This document shows, in pieces, positions 33,340 through 42,126 of a stretch of 64,000 bases of DNA. Below the pieces are notes generated by a model. The model saw nothing but the letters and a program-made list of their open reading frames with translations, had not been told where the DNA came from and searched no databases. The DNA comes from an uncultured Fibrobacter sp. (lineage in GTDB: Bacteria > Fibrobacterota > Fibrobacteria > Fibrobacterales > Fibrobacteraceae): contig NZ_ONDD01000002.1 of NCBI RefSeq assembly GCF_900316465.1, forward strand, positions 104,086 through 168,085, read 5' to 3'. Position numbers and translations under genes: made by a program. The stretch's first letter is position 1; every line of letters begins with the position of its first letter.

Positions 33340-35195
33340 TTAGACCCCCAAAAAATTTTTTCTTCCTCCAAAACTTGGCGCGCACGCTCGCGGATTTTTT
33401 CGGGAACGGTAAGCGCTTTTTGATGATGAGGCTTAATGCGAGCATCTATAATCAGCGGCGATTTACATTCCCAATGTTTGTCGCAAAAGTGGGCGCGGTA
33501 ACCGAAAACGTCTTTTGCCGGGTCCGAACGCGTAAAGGTCAGCCACAAGAAATCGCGAAGATTGCCGCAGTCCAAAGAAGAGTCTAACGCGGGTGCGGAA
33601 TCGACAATCGAAATCCAGGGGTAATTTTCGCGGAATTTCCAATAGGCGAGAGCATCTACAATTTGTGCTCTGAAGTTTTCGCGGTCTGCGCTATCGTAGG
33701 CGGGACCTTGCAAAACAATCACGCCCGGCATCGGAATCTTGGCCGAGGTGATTCCCGGGATCTTGAGCATCTGCAAGTCTTCGGGATTATTGCGAAGTTC
33801 GCGCTTCTTGATGCCTGCGGCGGCAATTGTCAGCTTGGAACCATGATTCAGCTTGCTTCCGGTGTAGTCGAGCGTATCGATGCTCGAGCTTGTTTCAAAA
33901 TGCAAGTCGCGGCTAAAGTCGATGCGTTCCAGCACATGTCCGAAGAATCCGGCAACATCGTTGACGTCGATTTTATGGCCGGCCTCTTCGTCTTCGGCGG
34001 CGGCTATCAAAAGGTACTTGGTCAGGCTCGCCTGATTGAATCCGAGAATGGCATTAGCCGTTTTCAAAAGTTCCAGCGGCTCGCGTTCTTCGGGCTTGGC
34101 GTAGGGCCTAAAGCGTTCGTGGGCAAGTGCCAGGCAAAGCGGGTGGACTCCGGCGTCATCGACGGCATGGAGCGCCACAAGTCCCGGAATCGATGCCGGA
34201 ACCATGGGCTTTGTTATCTGGTGAATAAAGCTTCCGAATAAGGTGTCTTCTTGCGGCGGGCGCCCTACGACCGTAAAGGGGTAGATGGCGTTCTTCTTGC
34301 ACAAGACTTTTTTGATTTTCAAGAACGGGAACGGATGCCTATCGGAATAGTAGCCGATGTGGTCGCCGAAGGGGCCTTCGGGCTTTAAATCCGGCTGGAG
34401 TTCGCCCAGAATGCAAAAGTCCGCGTCGCTCGAAACCAGGTAGCCGTCGTGAATAAAGTAACGGAACCGCCTGCCGCCGAGCATGCCAGCAAACAGAAGT
34501 TCGCTCAGGTTTTCGGGCATGGGCATGACGGCTGCAACCGTCTGCGCGGGCGTCCCTCCGATAAAGATGCTGACCTTGAGCGGTCTGCCTTCTTCAATGG
34601 CCTTCTGGTGGTGTCTAGCGATGTCGCGCTTGATTTGGTAATGCAGGCCGCATTCGTCGCTGGCGTAATCGTTTCCTGAAATCTGCACGCGGTACATGCC
34701 CACATTCGTCGTCATGACCGAGGCGTTCTCGGCGGGGCGAGTCGCCACCTGCGGAAGCGTGACGAAGGCGCCTCCGTCTTCAGGCCAGCAAACGAGCTGC
34801 GGCAAGTCTGAAAGCTTGCATTCCTTAAAATCCTTAAGTTTTCCGCTCTTTTTCGGGAGCGAATGCAGGCCTGTGCGGGCTGCCCTCAAAAGTTTGGCGG
34901 GCGAGGCGTGCTTAAAGAATTCAACCGGGTTCGACTTGAACAGGACCGCTGTCTGGGTCCCTTTCAGGGTGTCGCGGAACAGGTAATCGAGCCTCTCCTG
35001 AGAACCGAAAATATTGCAGACGGCTCTGAAGGGGCTCCCTTTTACATGCTCAAAAAGAATGGCCGGACCATTATTCTCAAAAACTTGGCGCGCGATTTCG
35101 GGCATTTCCAGGTACGGATCTACTTCACGCTGAATGCGTTTGAGCATGCCAGCTCGTTCAAGATCCAGCAGTGCCTGTTCCAAGTTTTTGTACAT
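33336..35195 (-). CDS. UbiD-family prenylated-FMN decarboxylase
   Basis: A 619-residue decarboxylase-family protein. Motifs include NVGMYRVQI (metal/prFMN-binding region), GGTPAQTVAA, LLFAGMLGGRR, EGPFGDHIGYY with the catalytic Glu, and PFTVVGRPPQEDT. It is longer than E. coli UbiD (497 residues), like the large forms used in menaquinone synthesis by the futalosine route in some bacteria. The ATG at 35195 is 13 bases after the SRPBCC gene; an in-frame extension upstream overlaps that gene and was rejected. A flavin prenyltransferase (UbiX) is not in the window. The substrate is therefore open. Confidence 0.88.
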   Translation of the reverse strand: MYKNLEQALLDLERAGMLKRIQREVDPYLEMPEIARQVFENNGPAILFEHVKGSPFRAVCNIFGSQERLDYLFRDTLKGTQTAVLFKSNPVEFFKHASPAKLLRAARTGLHSLPKKSGKLKDFKECKLSDLPQLVCWPEDGGAFVTLPQVATRPAENASVMTTNVGMYRVQISGNDYASDECGLHYQIKRDIARHHQKAIEEGRPLKVSIFIGGTPAQTVAAVMPMPENLSELLFAGMLGGRRFRYFIHDGYLVSSDADFCILGELQPDLKPEGPFGDHIGYYSDRHPFPFLKIKKVLCKKNAIYPFTVVGRPPQEDTLFGSFIHQITKPMVPASIPGLVALHAVDDAGVHPLCLALAHERFRPYAKPEEREPLELLKTANAILGFNQASLTKYLLIAAAEDEEAGHKIDVNDVAGFFGHVLERIDFSRDLHFETSSSIDTLDYTGSKLNHGSKLTIAAAGIKKRELRNNPEDLQMLKIPGITSAKIPMPGVIVLQGPAYDSADRENFRAQIVDALAYWKFRENYPWISIVDSAPALDSSLDCGNLRDFLWLTFTRSDPAKDVFGYRAHFCDKHWECKSPLIIDARIKPHHQKALTVPEKIRERARQVLEEEKIFWGSK

Positions 35196-35208
35196 GGAAT
35201 TCTCGCTG

Positions 35209-35703
35209 CTATCCGGCGGTAGCGGATTGGTCGATGGCGTTGAACCCTTGGGTCTGTTTCTTGCTTTCGATAGCGGCGAGGGCGTCGCGGGTGTCCTTGC
35301 GGCTAGCGATTGCGTAAACAATCGAAGCGCGGTCCATTACTTTGGCGAAGACTTCTTCCGGAAATTCATTGAACCCCTGGAACGAGAATTCGTCGTAGCA
35401 GGCGGTCAAATTGCCTTCGTCAGTGAACATGTGGCTCGCATTAAAACCGCGGAAAGGTCCCTTGTCCAAGCGGACCATGATTTTCCCGTTATTGATAGCA
35501 CTGATGCGGCCTGTCCAGCTGATCTTGCGGAAACCGACCATTACCGTGTAACGGACTGTTTCACCAGCTTCGATAGCCTGGGGCAACGTGTAATGAATAA
35601 CGGGTACTTTTCCGATAGTCACGTTCATGGGCGCATAGCGCATGGTCTCCAGCAAATTTGCCAGAGTATATTCCTGCCATGAAGTTTGACTGTATTGAAC
35701 CAT
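35209..35703 (-). CDS. SRPBCC-fold ligand-binding-like protein
   Basis: A 164-residue soluble protein. The central part (ISWTGRI, then DKGPFRGFNASHMFTDEGNLTACYDEFSF) follows the pattern of SRPBCC/START-like lipid- or ligand-binding domains of the 'cyclase/dehydrase' kind. No signal peptide is present. It is first in the operon SRPBCC-ubiD-metallopeptidase, with 13 bases to ubiD. A role as carrier for the hydrophobic substrate of UbiD is possible but is inference. Confidence 0.65.
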   Translation of the reverse strand: MVQYSQTSWQEYTLANLLETMRYAPMNVTIGKVPVIHYTLPQAIEAGETVRYTVMVGFRKISWTGRISAINNGKIMVRLDKGPFRGFNASHMFTDEGNLTACYDEFSFQGFNEFPEEVFAKVMDRASIVYAIASRKDTRDALAAIESKKQTQGFNAIDQSATAG

Positions 35704-35737
35704 ATCTAATAATTTAGCAAAAGAATTTTCAAATGGA

Positions 35738-35773
35738 GTGCAGTAAAAAAATAAATTACGCTTTTTATTGCAC
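35738..35773 (-). terminator. Terminator after the Dabb gene
   Basis: Twelve-base arms 35738-35749 and 35762-35773 with one G-U pair, rich in A/T. It lies between the Dabb stop (minus strand) and the next operon. Confidence 0.6.
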
Positions 35774-35777
35774 TTTG

Positions 35778-36095
35778 TTAAAATTCAAAATCGACTGCGC
35801 GACGTTCAGTCACGACCTTCTTGACGAAGGAAACGATTGCCAAATGTTCCGGATGGTTCTGGTAAATGTCGAGGGCTGCCTTGGTGTGGAATGTTGTATC
35901 AAGTGCGATATCGTATTCCACGTCTCCGTTACCTAGTTCGGCCTTGTTAAAGTTCAAACCCGATTCAATGCTCAAGAGTCCAGGAATCTTTCCAGCCAAG
36001 GCGTGGAAAGCGTCGACCATCTTCTGGCCGTTTTCTTTTGCGGTAGCACCTTCGGCTTCGCTCTTCAATTTCCAAAAAACAATGTGACGGATCAT
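35778..36095 (-). CDS. Dabb (stress-responsive A/B barrel) domain protein
   Basis: A 105-residue single-domain protein: MIRHIVFWKLK at the start, GLLSIESGLNF in the middle and HPEHLAIVSFVKKV near the end are typical of the Dabb family (dimeric alpha/beta barrel). The biochemical role of bacterial members is mostly unknown. Its start overlaps the stop of the glycosyltransferase gene by four bases, so it is the last gene of the primase-like/glycosyltransferase/Dabb unit. Confidence 0.9.
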   Translation of the reverse strand: MIRHIVFWKLKSEAEGATAKENGQKMVDAFHALAGKIPGLLSIESGLNFNKAELGNGDVEYDIALDTTFHTKAALDIYQNHPEHLAIVSFVKKVVTERRAVDFEF

Positions 36096-37279
36096 GCGTT
36101 CCTCTTTTGGTTATAAATTTGTTTGTACAGGTCCAATTGCCTCTTAAAGCAATCGTTCCAGCTGAATTTTTCGGCGTAGGTTCGGGCGTTAGCCTTCTTT
36201 TGGCTTAAATCCGAACGGTAAAGTTCTACAATGGCATCTGCCAGGGCTTCGGGCGTGCGCTTTCTTAAAATGACGCCTGCGCCGGAGTTCTGCACATGCT
36301 CGGCGGCTGCACCGGTACTTGCCCCAATCAGGGCGTTTCCGCAGGCCATGCTTTCGAGAATCGAAAGGCCGAAGGTTTCCCAGCCCGAAAGGGCGAGCCC
36401 AAGGTCTACGCTGGCGTAATGCCTTGCCATTTCATCGATAGACGAAATAAAACCGGCGTACTGAATGTGAGAATGCTGCTGGACGGCTTCTTCCACTTGC
36501 GGCAGGTACGGGCCTGTGCCTGCAAAAACGAGAGCCGGTTCACATCCAAGCTTTTCTGCAATCAGGGGGTAGGCGCCCAGCAAAAGTTCAATTCCTTTTT
36601 CTTCGCAAAAACGGTGCGGGAAGAATATGGTGAGGCGTTCCGGCCTTCCGGCTTTCAGTTGCAAAACAAGCTTTTCGTCTCGCTTTTCGGGCGAAAACAT
36701 CTTGATGTCGCAACCCAGCGGAATCCAGTGGGATTTCGGCAAGTGATTCTTTTCGAGTCGCTTCAGGACTTCGTCGCAAGAAACCTGGATGCCGTCAAAA
36801 TGCTTGAATTCCTGCTTGGCGTACCAGAAGGCGACCTTCTTGGCCAAAATGCCTAGCGTGCGGCCAAACTTATTCGCAACCGGGCGTTGCACGTAGGTAA
36901 TAGGAAAGTCGGCGTGCCAGAAGCTCAAAAGAATCGCTTCGGGCACAACCTTCTTGGCCACGTGACGCACCACAGTCGGCAAAATATAGGGCGAACCGAC
37001 TTCAATCACTTGAGGCTTGTATTTTTCAAGCACGGGCCTAATCTGCGAAGGCCTCCACATAAAGCGGTATTCCCACTTGCCCGGGAATCGGTACGCTTCC
37101 ACGTGCTCAATAATGAGTCCTTTGCTCTTTTGCTCGGTGTAAGTCTTGGAATCCGGCATCACGAAAACGGACAGGACTTCTTCCTGACTTTCGTAAAAAG
37201 CCATTTTCTGCAAATGGTAGCGACGGACGCCGCCGCCAGAAGGACTCCAGAAGTTGTTGAAATCGACAATCGTGAACAT
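36092..37279 (-). CDS. Family 4 glycosyltransferase
   Basis: A 395-residue GT-B enzyme transferring a sugar from a nucleotide donor, probably at the inner face of the membrane for polysaccharide or glycolipid synthesis. The N-terminal glycine loop SPSGGGVRRYH, the phosphate-binding region RFCEEKGIELLL and the donor-site E-x7-E motif (ETFGLSILE) are visible. It overlaps its neighbours on both sides (one base with the primase-like gene, four with Dabb), so the three are translationally linked even though their functions seem unrelated. The acceptor is not predictable. Confidence 0.88.
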   Translation of the reverse strand: MFTIVDFNNFWSPSGGGVRRYHLQKMAFYESQEEVLSVFVMPDSKTYTEQKSKGLIIEHVEAYRFPGKWEYRFMWRPSQIRPVLEKYKPQVIEVGSPYILPTVVRHVAKKVVPEAILLSFWHADFPITYVQRPVANKFGRTLGILAKKVAFWYAKQEFKHFDGIQVSCDEVLKRLEKNHLPKSHWIPLGCDIKMFSPEKRDEKLVLQLKAGRPERLTIFFPHRFCEEKGIELLLGAYPLIAEKLGCEPALVFAGTGPYLPQVEEAVQQHSHIQYAGFISSIDEMARHYASVDLGLALSGWETFGLSILESMACGNALIGASTGAAAEHVQNSGAGVILRKRTPEALADAIVELYRSDLSQKKANARTYAEKFSWNDCFKRQLDLYKQIYNQKRNA

Positions 37280-39171
37280 TATTCGAGCTCGGCTTCTTCT
37301 TGCATGCGGTTCGAAGCCGGGTCAATCGAAAGCGTTCCCTGGTAAAGCTGGTTGTTACCGAGGCGTTTGGAATCGACTGTCAAGAACATGTTGCCACCCT
37401 TGGATTCGAGCCAGTAGATAGCGTCGGAATCGCGCAGGTAGGCGCGCGGGCCCACGAGTCCCTTTTCGGAATCGACGAGTTCGCCGCCCAAGAACATCGG
37501 AATGTCCAGAGCCTTGTACAGGTCGAGAATCGCCGAGGAACGTCTTTCGTGAATGTCCGAAAGGTCGGCGTGGTCAGCGACCTTCAAGTGGTCAATGCCG
37601 TCAATGATGACGACCAGGTTCCCGTGTTCCCTGATTTCTTCTTTCAGGTTCTGGAGAAGTACGATATTGTTAAAGTCGTTCTGGTCGTCCCAAATTTCAA
37701 GGCGGTTGTTGCGCACGAATGCCATCAAATCGCGTGTCGCTTCCAGAATCTTCTGGTTCACGGCTTCGTCTTCGCTCTGCTTGCGAACGGTCAACACCGA
37801 TTCGCCAATGAGCATGGCCACGAGCCTGTCAAAGATCTGGCGGCGGGGCGTTTCAAGGGCGATGTAAATCAGCTTGAGGTTGGGATTGCTTTGGATCATG
37901 TCCAAGGCAAGGCTCGAAAGGAGCGTGGTCTTGAGACCGAACGGTTTCGAAGACACATAGAAACAGCCGGACTGGATACCGTCAATTTCCTGAGTCAGTT
38001 TCGGAAAGGTGTTGAGCGCATAGCCGACACTTACGTCGGGCGGACAACCCATGGCTGTATCGAAGTTTTCCTTGATGTCCTGCAACAGCATGGAACGACG
38101 GTGCGTGTGTACCGTGTCGGTTTCCGTTTTTTCGACGAGCGAAAGCAGCTGGTCTGCACCATTTTTGCGGACAACCAAGTCGACCGTTTCTTCTTTCGGA
38201 AGGACAATCGATTTGAATTTCAGATTGAGGCGCTCGGCCATCTTCAGGTATTTCTGAATGCGGTATTCCTGTTCGCGGCGATCATTCTCGCGACGGAGAA
38301 TGACTGTCACCGATTCTGCACCGCAGGCCTTAAGCTTGTACAGGTGGCTCAGGGAGAGTTCCTGATACATGGTCGAAACCACGCCCGGAATGCCGGCGAG
38401 GTCTGCGGTCAAGGCGTCAAAGAATCCTTCCACGACAATCGGCTTTGTAACATCGGACTGGATGTTGAACGGAATGTCGCCCGGGCCCGAGGCGTAAGAA
38501 ACATACGTGTGCTGTCCGTCGTTTTCGTTAATCAGGCGTCCGTAAACGGAATGAATCAGACCCTTGGAATTGCGGGCAGGGATTGTGATGCGGGGTTCGT
38601 GGTAGGCGTCCAGGTTGTCCAGATAGAAACTGATCTGGTGGCGTTCAATGCCCGACATCATGCAAAAACTCACGAACGGTTCCGGATCACCGCTATAATA
38701 GCCAATGCCGTAAAGCTGAGCTTGGCCGATGCTCCAACCGCGTGCAGCCAAAAATTCTGCAGAAGAGGGGCTCTTGCAAGCGGCCCAGTGGCAGTAGCGC
38801 ACAAAGTTTTCAAGTACCTTGGACTTTTCGCCACCGATTTCCTTGATCCACGGGTGTTCTTCTTGCAGGTCGTGTTCCGGCTCGAGATTACCCAAAAAGT
38901 TAACAGCTTCTGCTCGGGCGGCAGGTTCGTCCATGCCGTTAAAGCGGCTGCGCATTACAAATTCAACGAGGTCGCCCTCGCTTCCGCACTGCAAGCAGCG
39001 GTAGCGCCAGTAACCCAGGGCATCATAAAAGAACAAAGACGTTTCTTCGGGAGAATGAAACGGGCAGCATGCAATCAGGTTTCGGCCCCAGCGACTTAAA
39101 GGAATTCCCAGCTGTCGCGGATGGGTCTTGGCTCGCATGACAATTCCTGCATGTTCTTGGTCAATAATCAT
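37279..39171 (-). CDS. DnaG-like primase fused to RecA/DnaB-like ATPase, degenerate
   Basis: A 630-residue protein with primase-helicase architecture. Residues 35-62 form a CHC2-type zinc finger (CPFH at 36-39, CLQC at 59-62). A DnaG N-terminal-like stretch follows (AARGWSIGQAQLYGIGYY, near 142-159), then a Toprim-like part with EGFFD at 248-252. Where an active Toprim has a DxD segment, this protein has VILRREND (near 290-297), so the metal-binding acids seem lost. The C-terminal third is RecA-like, with a Walker A-like GLKTT (412-416) and IIDGID as Walker B. GAGG precedes the ATG. No phage genes adjoin it; ruvC is divergent. It may be a repair or regulatory ATPase rather than the replicative primase. 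Confidence 0.75.
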   Translation of the reverse strand: MIIDQEHAGIVMRAKTHPRQLGIPLSRWGRNLIACCPFHSPEETSLFFYDALGYWRYRCLQCGSEGDLVEFVMRSRFNGMDEPAARAEAVNFLGNLEPEHDLQEEHPWIKEIGGEKSKVLENFVRYCHWAACKSPSSAEFLAARGWSIGQAQLYGIGYYSGDPEPFVSFCMMSGIERHQISFYLDNLDAYHEPRITIPARNSKGLIHSVYGRLINENDGQHTYVSYASGPGDIPFNIQSDVTKPIVVEGFFDALTADLAGIPGVVSTMYQELSLSHLYKLKACGAESVTVILRRENDRREQEYRIQKYLKMAERLNLKFKSIVLPKEETVDLVVRKNGADQLLSLVEKTETDTVHTHRRSMLLQDIKENFDTAMGCPPDVSVGYALNTFPKLTQEIDGIQSGCFYVSSKPFGLKTTLLSSLALDMIQSNPNLKLIYIALETPRRQIFDRLVAMLIGESVLTVRKQSEDEAVNQKILEATRDLMAFVRNNRLEIWDDQNDFNNIVLLQNLKEEIREHGNLVVIIDGIDHLKVADHADLSDIHERRSSAILDLYKALDIPMFLGGELVDSEKGLVGPRAYLRDSDAIYWLESKGGNMFLTVDSKRLGNNQLYQGTLSIDPASNRMQEEAELE

Positions 39172-39248
39172 AGGAGTCCTCTTTTATACACTAGAAATCT
39201 AGTTATTTCTATTGCGATAGGGTAGTAAATCTTTTTAATTTTTAGGGT

Positions 39249-39827
39249 ATGATTGTCCTTGGAATAGATCCCGGCACGATTACGACCGGATATGCGTTTA
39301 TTGAGTCTAGTGCGCAAAAAGTAAAGGTCCTGGAATATGGAACTTTGCATGCTCCGGCAAGCCATGCGCTCGAAGACCGCTTGTTGCATATCGTGTCTGG
39401 ACTTGAAAAATTGCTGGACAAGTACAAGCCCGAATCTTTCGGGATGGAAGGAATCTTTTTTGCAAAGAATGCCAAGAGCGCGTTGGTGCTTGGACACATT
39501 CGTGGGGCTGTTCTTGTGGCATGCCGTAAGCGCGGAATGACTTATAGCGAATACAGCCCGCGTGCCGTCAAGCAAGCCGTTACAGGCGATGGCGGTGCAT
39601 CCAAGGAACAGGTGGCCAACATGATTTTTGCCCGCCTCGGAATTCAGGGTGGCGATCTTCCGCTGGATGCTTCCGACGCGCTTGCGATTGCGTGGACTCA
39701 TGCCAGCCCCTCGCCGCTGAACGATGCGGTTTCGAAGGTTCTTGGCAAAAAGAAGGTCGTGCGTAAAAAGAAGGCGACGACTAAGCAGTGGTTAGATTTG
39801 ATTGAAAAAATGGGAGGGCATGTCTGA
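39249..39827 (+). CDS. ruvC: Holliday junction resolvase RuvC
   Basis: A 192-residue endonuclease that cuts four-way DNA junctions together with RuvAB. The catalytic acids are present: Asp7 in GIDPGT, Glu67 in GMEGIFF, and Asp140/Asp143 in LPLDASDALAIAW. A Lys-rich C-terminal tail (KKKVVRKKKATTK) exceeds the usual length by about 20 residues and may add DNA binding. Its stop overlaps the next start by one base (TGATG), giving an operon with two cell-wall peptidases. ruvA and ruvB are not in the window. Confidence 0.95.
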   Translation: MIVLGIDPGTITTGYAFIESSAQKVKVLEYGTLHAPASHALEDRLLHIVSGLEKLLDKYKPESFGMEGIFFAKNAKSALVLGHIRGAVLVACRKRGMTYSEYSPRAVKQAVTGDGGASKEQVANMIFARLGIQGGDLPLDASDALAIAWTHASPSPLNDAVSKVLGKKKVVRKKKATTKQWLDLIEKMGGHV

Positions 39828-40501
39828 TGGACTCCAAGATTTGTTACGGCCTTCGCCCGGTTGACTCTGCTGATTTTGTCGAGGTCGATGGCTATATCGT
39901 TGATAAACTGGTTCTCGACGATTACAACAAATTAAAAGAGACTTTTGCGAAGTCCGGTTTTGCTCTCCGCATAGAATCCGCCTACCGCCCGTTCGAACGT
40001 CAGCTTTCGATTTGGAACCGTAAGGCTAGCGGTGAACTCAAGCTTCTTTCCGCCGAAGGACTCCCCATGGAGCGCCCAAGCGACGAAGAAGAATTGATGT
40101 ATGCGATTTTAACTTGGTCGGCGCTCCCTGGCGCAAGCCGTCACCATTTGGGGACTGATTTAGACGTGGTCGACGGCAATGCATGTCCCGCCGGCTACGA
40201 GGTGGAACTCACACCCGCCGAATGTGACGGTATGTTCCGCCCCTTCCACGAAAAGCTGACCGAACTTGTCGGGGCGGGCGAGTCCTTCGGCTTCGAGCGC
40301 GTCTTCGTGCCTGGTCGCGGTAAAATCCAGCCCGAAAAGTGGCATATCGCGCACTTGCCGACCTCGCGCAAGTACCTTGAAAATTTTTCGCTGAAAGAGC
40401 TTCGCGCCCTCTACGAAAAGACCGATATCGCTTGCAAATCGGCGCTGCTCGACAATCTCGAAAAGCTGGCTGAAAACTATATCTACCCTTACTTCGTGTA
40501 A
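39827..40501 (+). CDS. D-alanyl-D-alanine carboxypeptidase-like M15 peptidase
   Basis: A 224-residue zinc peptidase of the VanY/M15 group that trims cell-wall peptides. SAYRPFERQ at 51-59, the ligand motif S-x-H-x-x-G-x-x-x-D (H106, D113 in SRHHLGTDLDVVD) and Glu170/His173 in EKWHIAH are all in place. No signal peptide is visible, so it probably acts in the cytoplasm on imported muropeptides, which fits its neighbour MpaA. The exact bond cut (D,D or L,D) is not settled by sequence. Confidence 0.88.
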   Translation: MDSKICYGLRPVDSADFVEVDGYIVDKLVLDDYNKLKETFAKSGFALRIESAYRPFERQLSIWNRKASGELKLLSAEGLPMERPSDEEELMYAILTWSALPGASRHHLGTDLDVVDGNACPAGYEVELTPAECDGMFRPFHEKLTELVGAGESFGFERVFVPGRGKIQPEKWHIAHLPTSRKYLENFSLKELRALYEKTDIACKSALLDNLEKLAENYIYPYFV

Positions 40502-40519
40502 TCGTTCCCGGAGTAGACT

Positions 40520-41212
40520 ATGAACTTCTCTCCTGAATCCCGCGGAATCTTGCGCATGCCTCTTGCCGAATATGGCCGCTCCGCCCTCGGTACGCCCTTG
40601 CGCTATATCCCATGCTCCGGCCCATGCCGCGTGCTTGTGGTCGCCGGAATTCATGGCGAAGAACCCGAAACCACGTTCTTGCTGAGCCGCGTGCTCCGGG
40701 CATTCGAAACTCCTTTTGAATCAGTCGCCTTCGTCCTTTGCGCCAATCCCGATGGCGTCACGCTTGGCACCCGCGGAAACTTCAACGGGGTAGACCTGAA
40801 CCGCAATTTCCCGACCTCCAATTGGAGCAAGGAACCTGTAGGCTCCCGCTCTATTCTAGAGGCCCCGCGCGACACGCTTCTCTCGGCAGGGAATGCTCCC
40901 GGAAGCGAACTGGAAACGGCCGCACTTGTCGCTCTAATCCAAAAGCTTGCGCCTAAGGCGATCCTTTCGATGCATGCGCCTATGGCCTGTGTCGACGCTC
41001 CTGCGAACACGCCTATGGTCGAATCTCTATGCGAAGCGTTCGGCATCCCTTGGCATGCCGATATCGGGTATCCGACTCCCGGCAGCCTCGGCACTTGGTG
41101 CAAGGAACAAAAAAGTCCAGAGTGTATCACCCTGGAACTTCCGAGAATGTCTTTAGAGGCTTTGTTTGACCGCTACGCCCATTCGTTTGCCGAATGGCTT
41201 GAAAACGTCTAG
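40520..41212 (+). CDS. mpaA: Murein peptide amidase-like M14 carboxypeptidase
   Basis: A 230-residue cytoplasmic zinc carboxypeptidase. MpaA removes meso-diaminopimelate from murein tripeptide during peptidoglycan recycling. Zinc ligands are H45 and E48 in AGIHGEEPE and H152 in SMHAP; the catalytic Glu is E206 in CITLELP; the NFNGVDLNRNFPT motif is typical of MpaA. It follows the M15 peptidase by 18 bases. Together they suggest a muropeptide recycling operon behind ruvC. Its stop overlaps the convergent pssA stop by four bases. Confidence 0.88.
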   Translation: MNFSPESRGILRMPLAEYGRSALGTPLRYIPCSGPCRVLVVAGIHGEEPETTFLLSRVLRAFETPFESVAFVLCANPDGVTLGTRGNFNGVDLNRNFPTSNWSKEPVGSRSILEAPRDTLLSAGNAPGSELETAALVALIQKLAPKAILSMHAPMACVDAPANTPMVESLCEAFGIPWHADIGYPTPGSLGTWCKEQKSPECITLELPRMSLEALFDRYAHSFAEWLENV

Positions 41213-42018
41213 CGGCGTTCCTCGATCTTGTTCTTTTCGGCGTTTTCGATGATTCGCTTACGCTGAACAAGGCCTACCGTAAATCCGATAATCAGGTAGC
41301 TGGAGCAGAGAACCAGCAAGTATTCCAGAATGAACGGAACCTTTTCCGAAATGAACAGGAATCCGCAGATATAGGTAATCACGATCAGGATTGCTTGGCC
41401 GATGTTGAACAGCTGGTTCTTGCGCGGCTGGAGCTTGGGCAAGAAGAGCGGGCTCACCATCAAAAGTCCAGTAACGAGCATCACCAGAACGGGGATGAAC
41501 ATCATGGGGCTTTCGGGATTTTCGAACAGACCGTTGGACTTCAGGTATACCACCAGGATTGCGTTGATTGCACCTGCAAAGGTGGACGGAAGGCCTGAGA
41601 AGTGGTGGTGGTAGGTGTCGCTGTCGCAGGCGTTGTACTTGGCGAGGCGCATGGCGGCGCAAAGTACGTAAATCGAGAAGGTGACAATCAGGAGCGCACC
41701 GTTGGCCTGGAACCATTCCGGAGACAGGGTCTTATAGGCGAAGAAAATCGTAAAGGCCGGAGCAAGGCCAAAGGCAATCAGGTCGGCAAGGCTGTCGAAC
41801 TGGGCGCCGAACTCGGAACTTGCATTCACGAGACGGGCGGCAAAGCCATCCAGCTTGTCCAGGAGAACGCTCAAGATAATGAAATAGGCACCGGTGCGAA
41901 TAGGATCAGATGTTGTAAAGGAACTGAATGCGCCGGTCACCCAACAGATGGCAAAAACGCCCAGAAGAAAATTCATGCTGGTAAACGCATTCGGCAAAAT
42001 AAAACGAGATTTACCCAT
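41209..42018 (-). CDS. pssA: CDP-diacylglycerol-serine O-phosphatidyltransferase
   Basis: A 269-residue integral membrane enzyme making phosphatidylserine, the precursor of phosphatidylethanolamine. The CDP-alcohol phosphotransferase motif D-G-x2-A-R-x8-G-x3-D-x3-D is seen in DGFAARLVNASSEFGAQFDSLAD. About seven hydrophobic segments follow. The start at 42018 (MGKSRFILPN) is preferred over the ATG at 42030, because GGAGGC (just after that upstream ATG) is the ribosome site for the later ATG. psd is not adjacent. It is convergent with mpaA. Confidence 0.93.
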   Translation of the reverse strand: MGKSRFILPNAFTSMNFLLGVFAICWVTGAFSSFTTSDPIRTGAYFIILSVLLDKLDGFAARLVNASSEFGAQFDSLADLIAFGLAPAFTIFFAYKTLSPEWFQANGALLIVTFSIYVLCAAMRLAKYNACDSDTYHHHFSGLPSTFAGAINAILVVYLKSNGLFENPESPMMFIPVLVMLVTGLLMVSPLFLPKLQPRKNQLFNIGQAILIVITYICGFLFISEKVPFILEYLLVLCSSYLIIGFTVGLVQRKRIIENAEKNKIEERR

Positions 42019-42075
42019 AGGGGCCTCCATTAAGAAGTATCAAGCTAAAAATAGTTTTTTTGCTGGCTGAAAACA

Positions 42076-42102
42076 GAAAACGCCCTGTAAACGGGCGTTT
42101 TC
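42076..42102 (-). terminator. Terminator after the solute-binding protein gene
   Basis: A perfect 10-base stem (42076-42085 with 42093-42102) and 7-base loop, located between the minus-strand binding-protein remnant and pssA. Confidence 0.75.
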
Positions 42103-42126
42103 AAAAGCTGTAATTCCGTTTTTTTT

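Noticed and set aside
37300..39099. 599-codon plus-strand open frame opposite the primase-like gene
   Set aside because: Antisense shadow of a real gene with zinc-finger and ATPase motifs; no SD and no family features.
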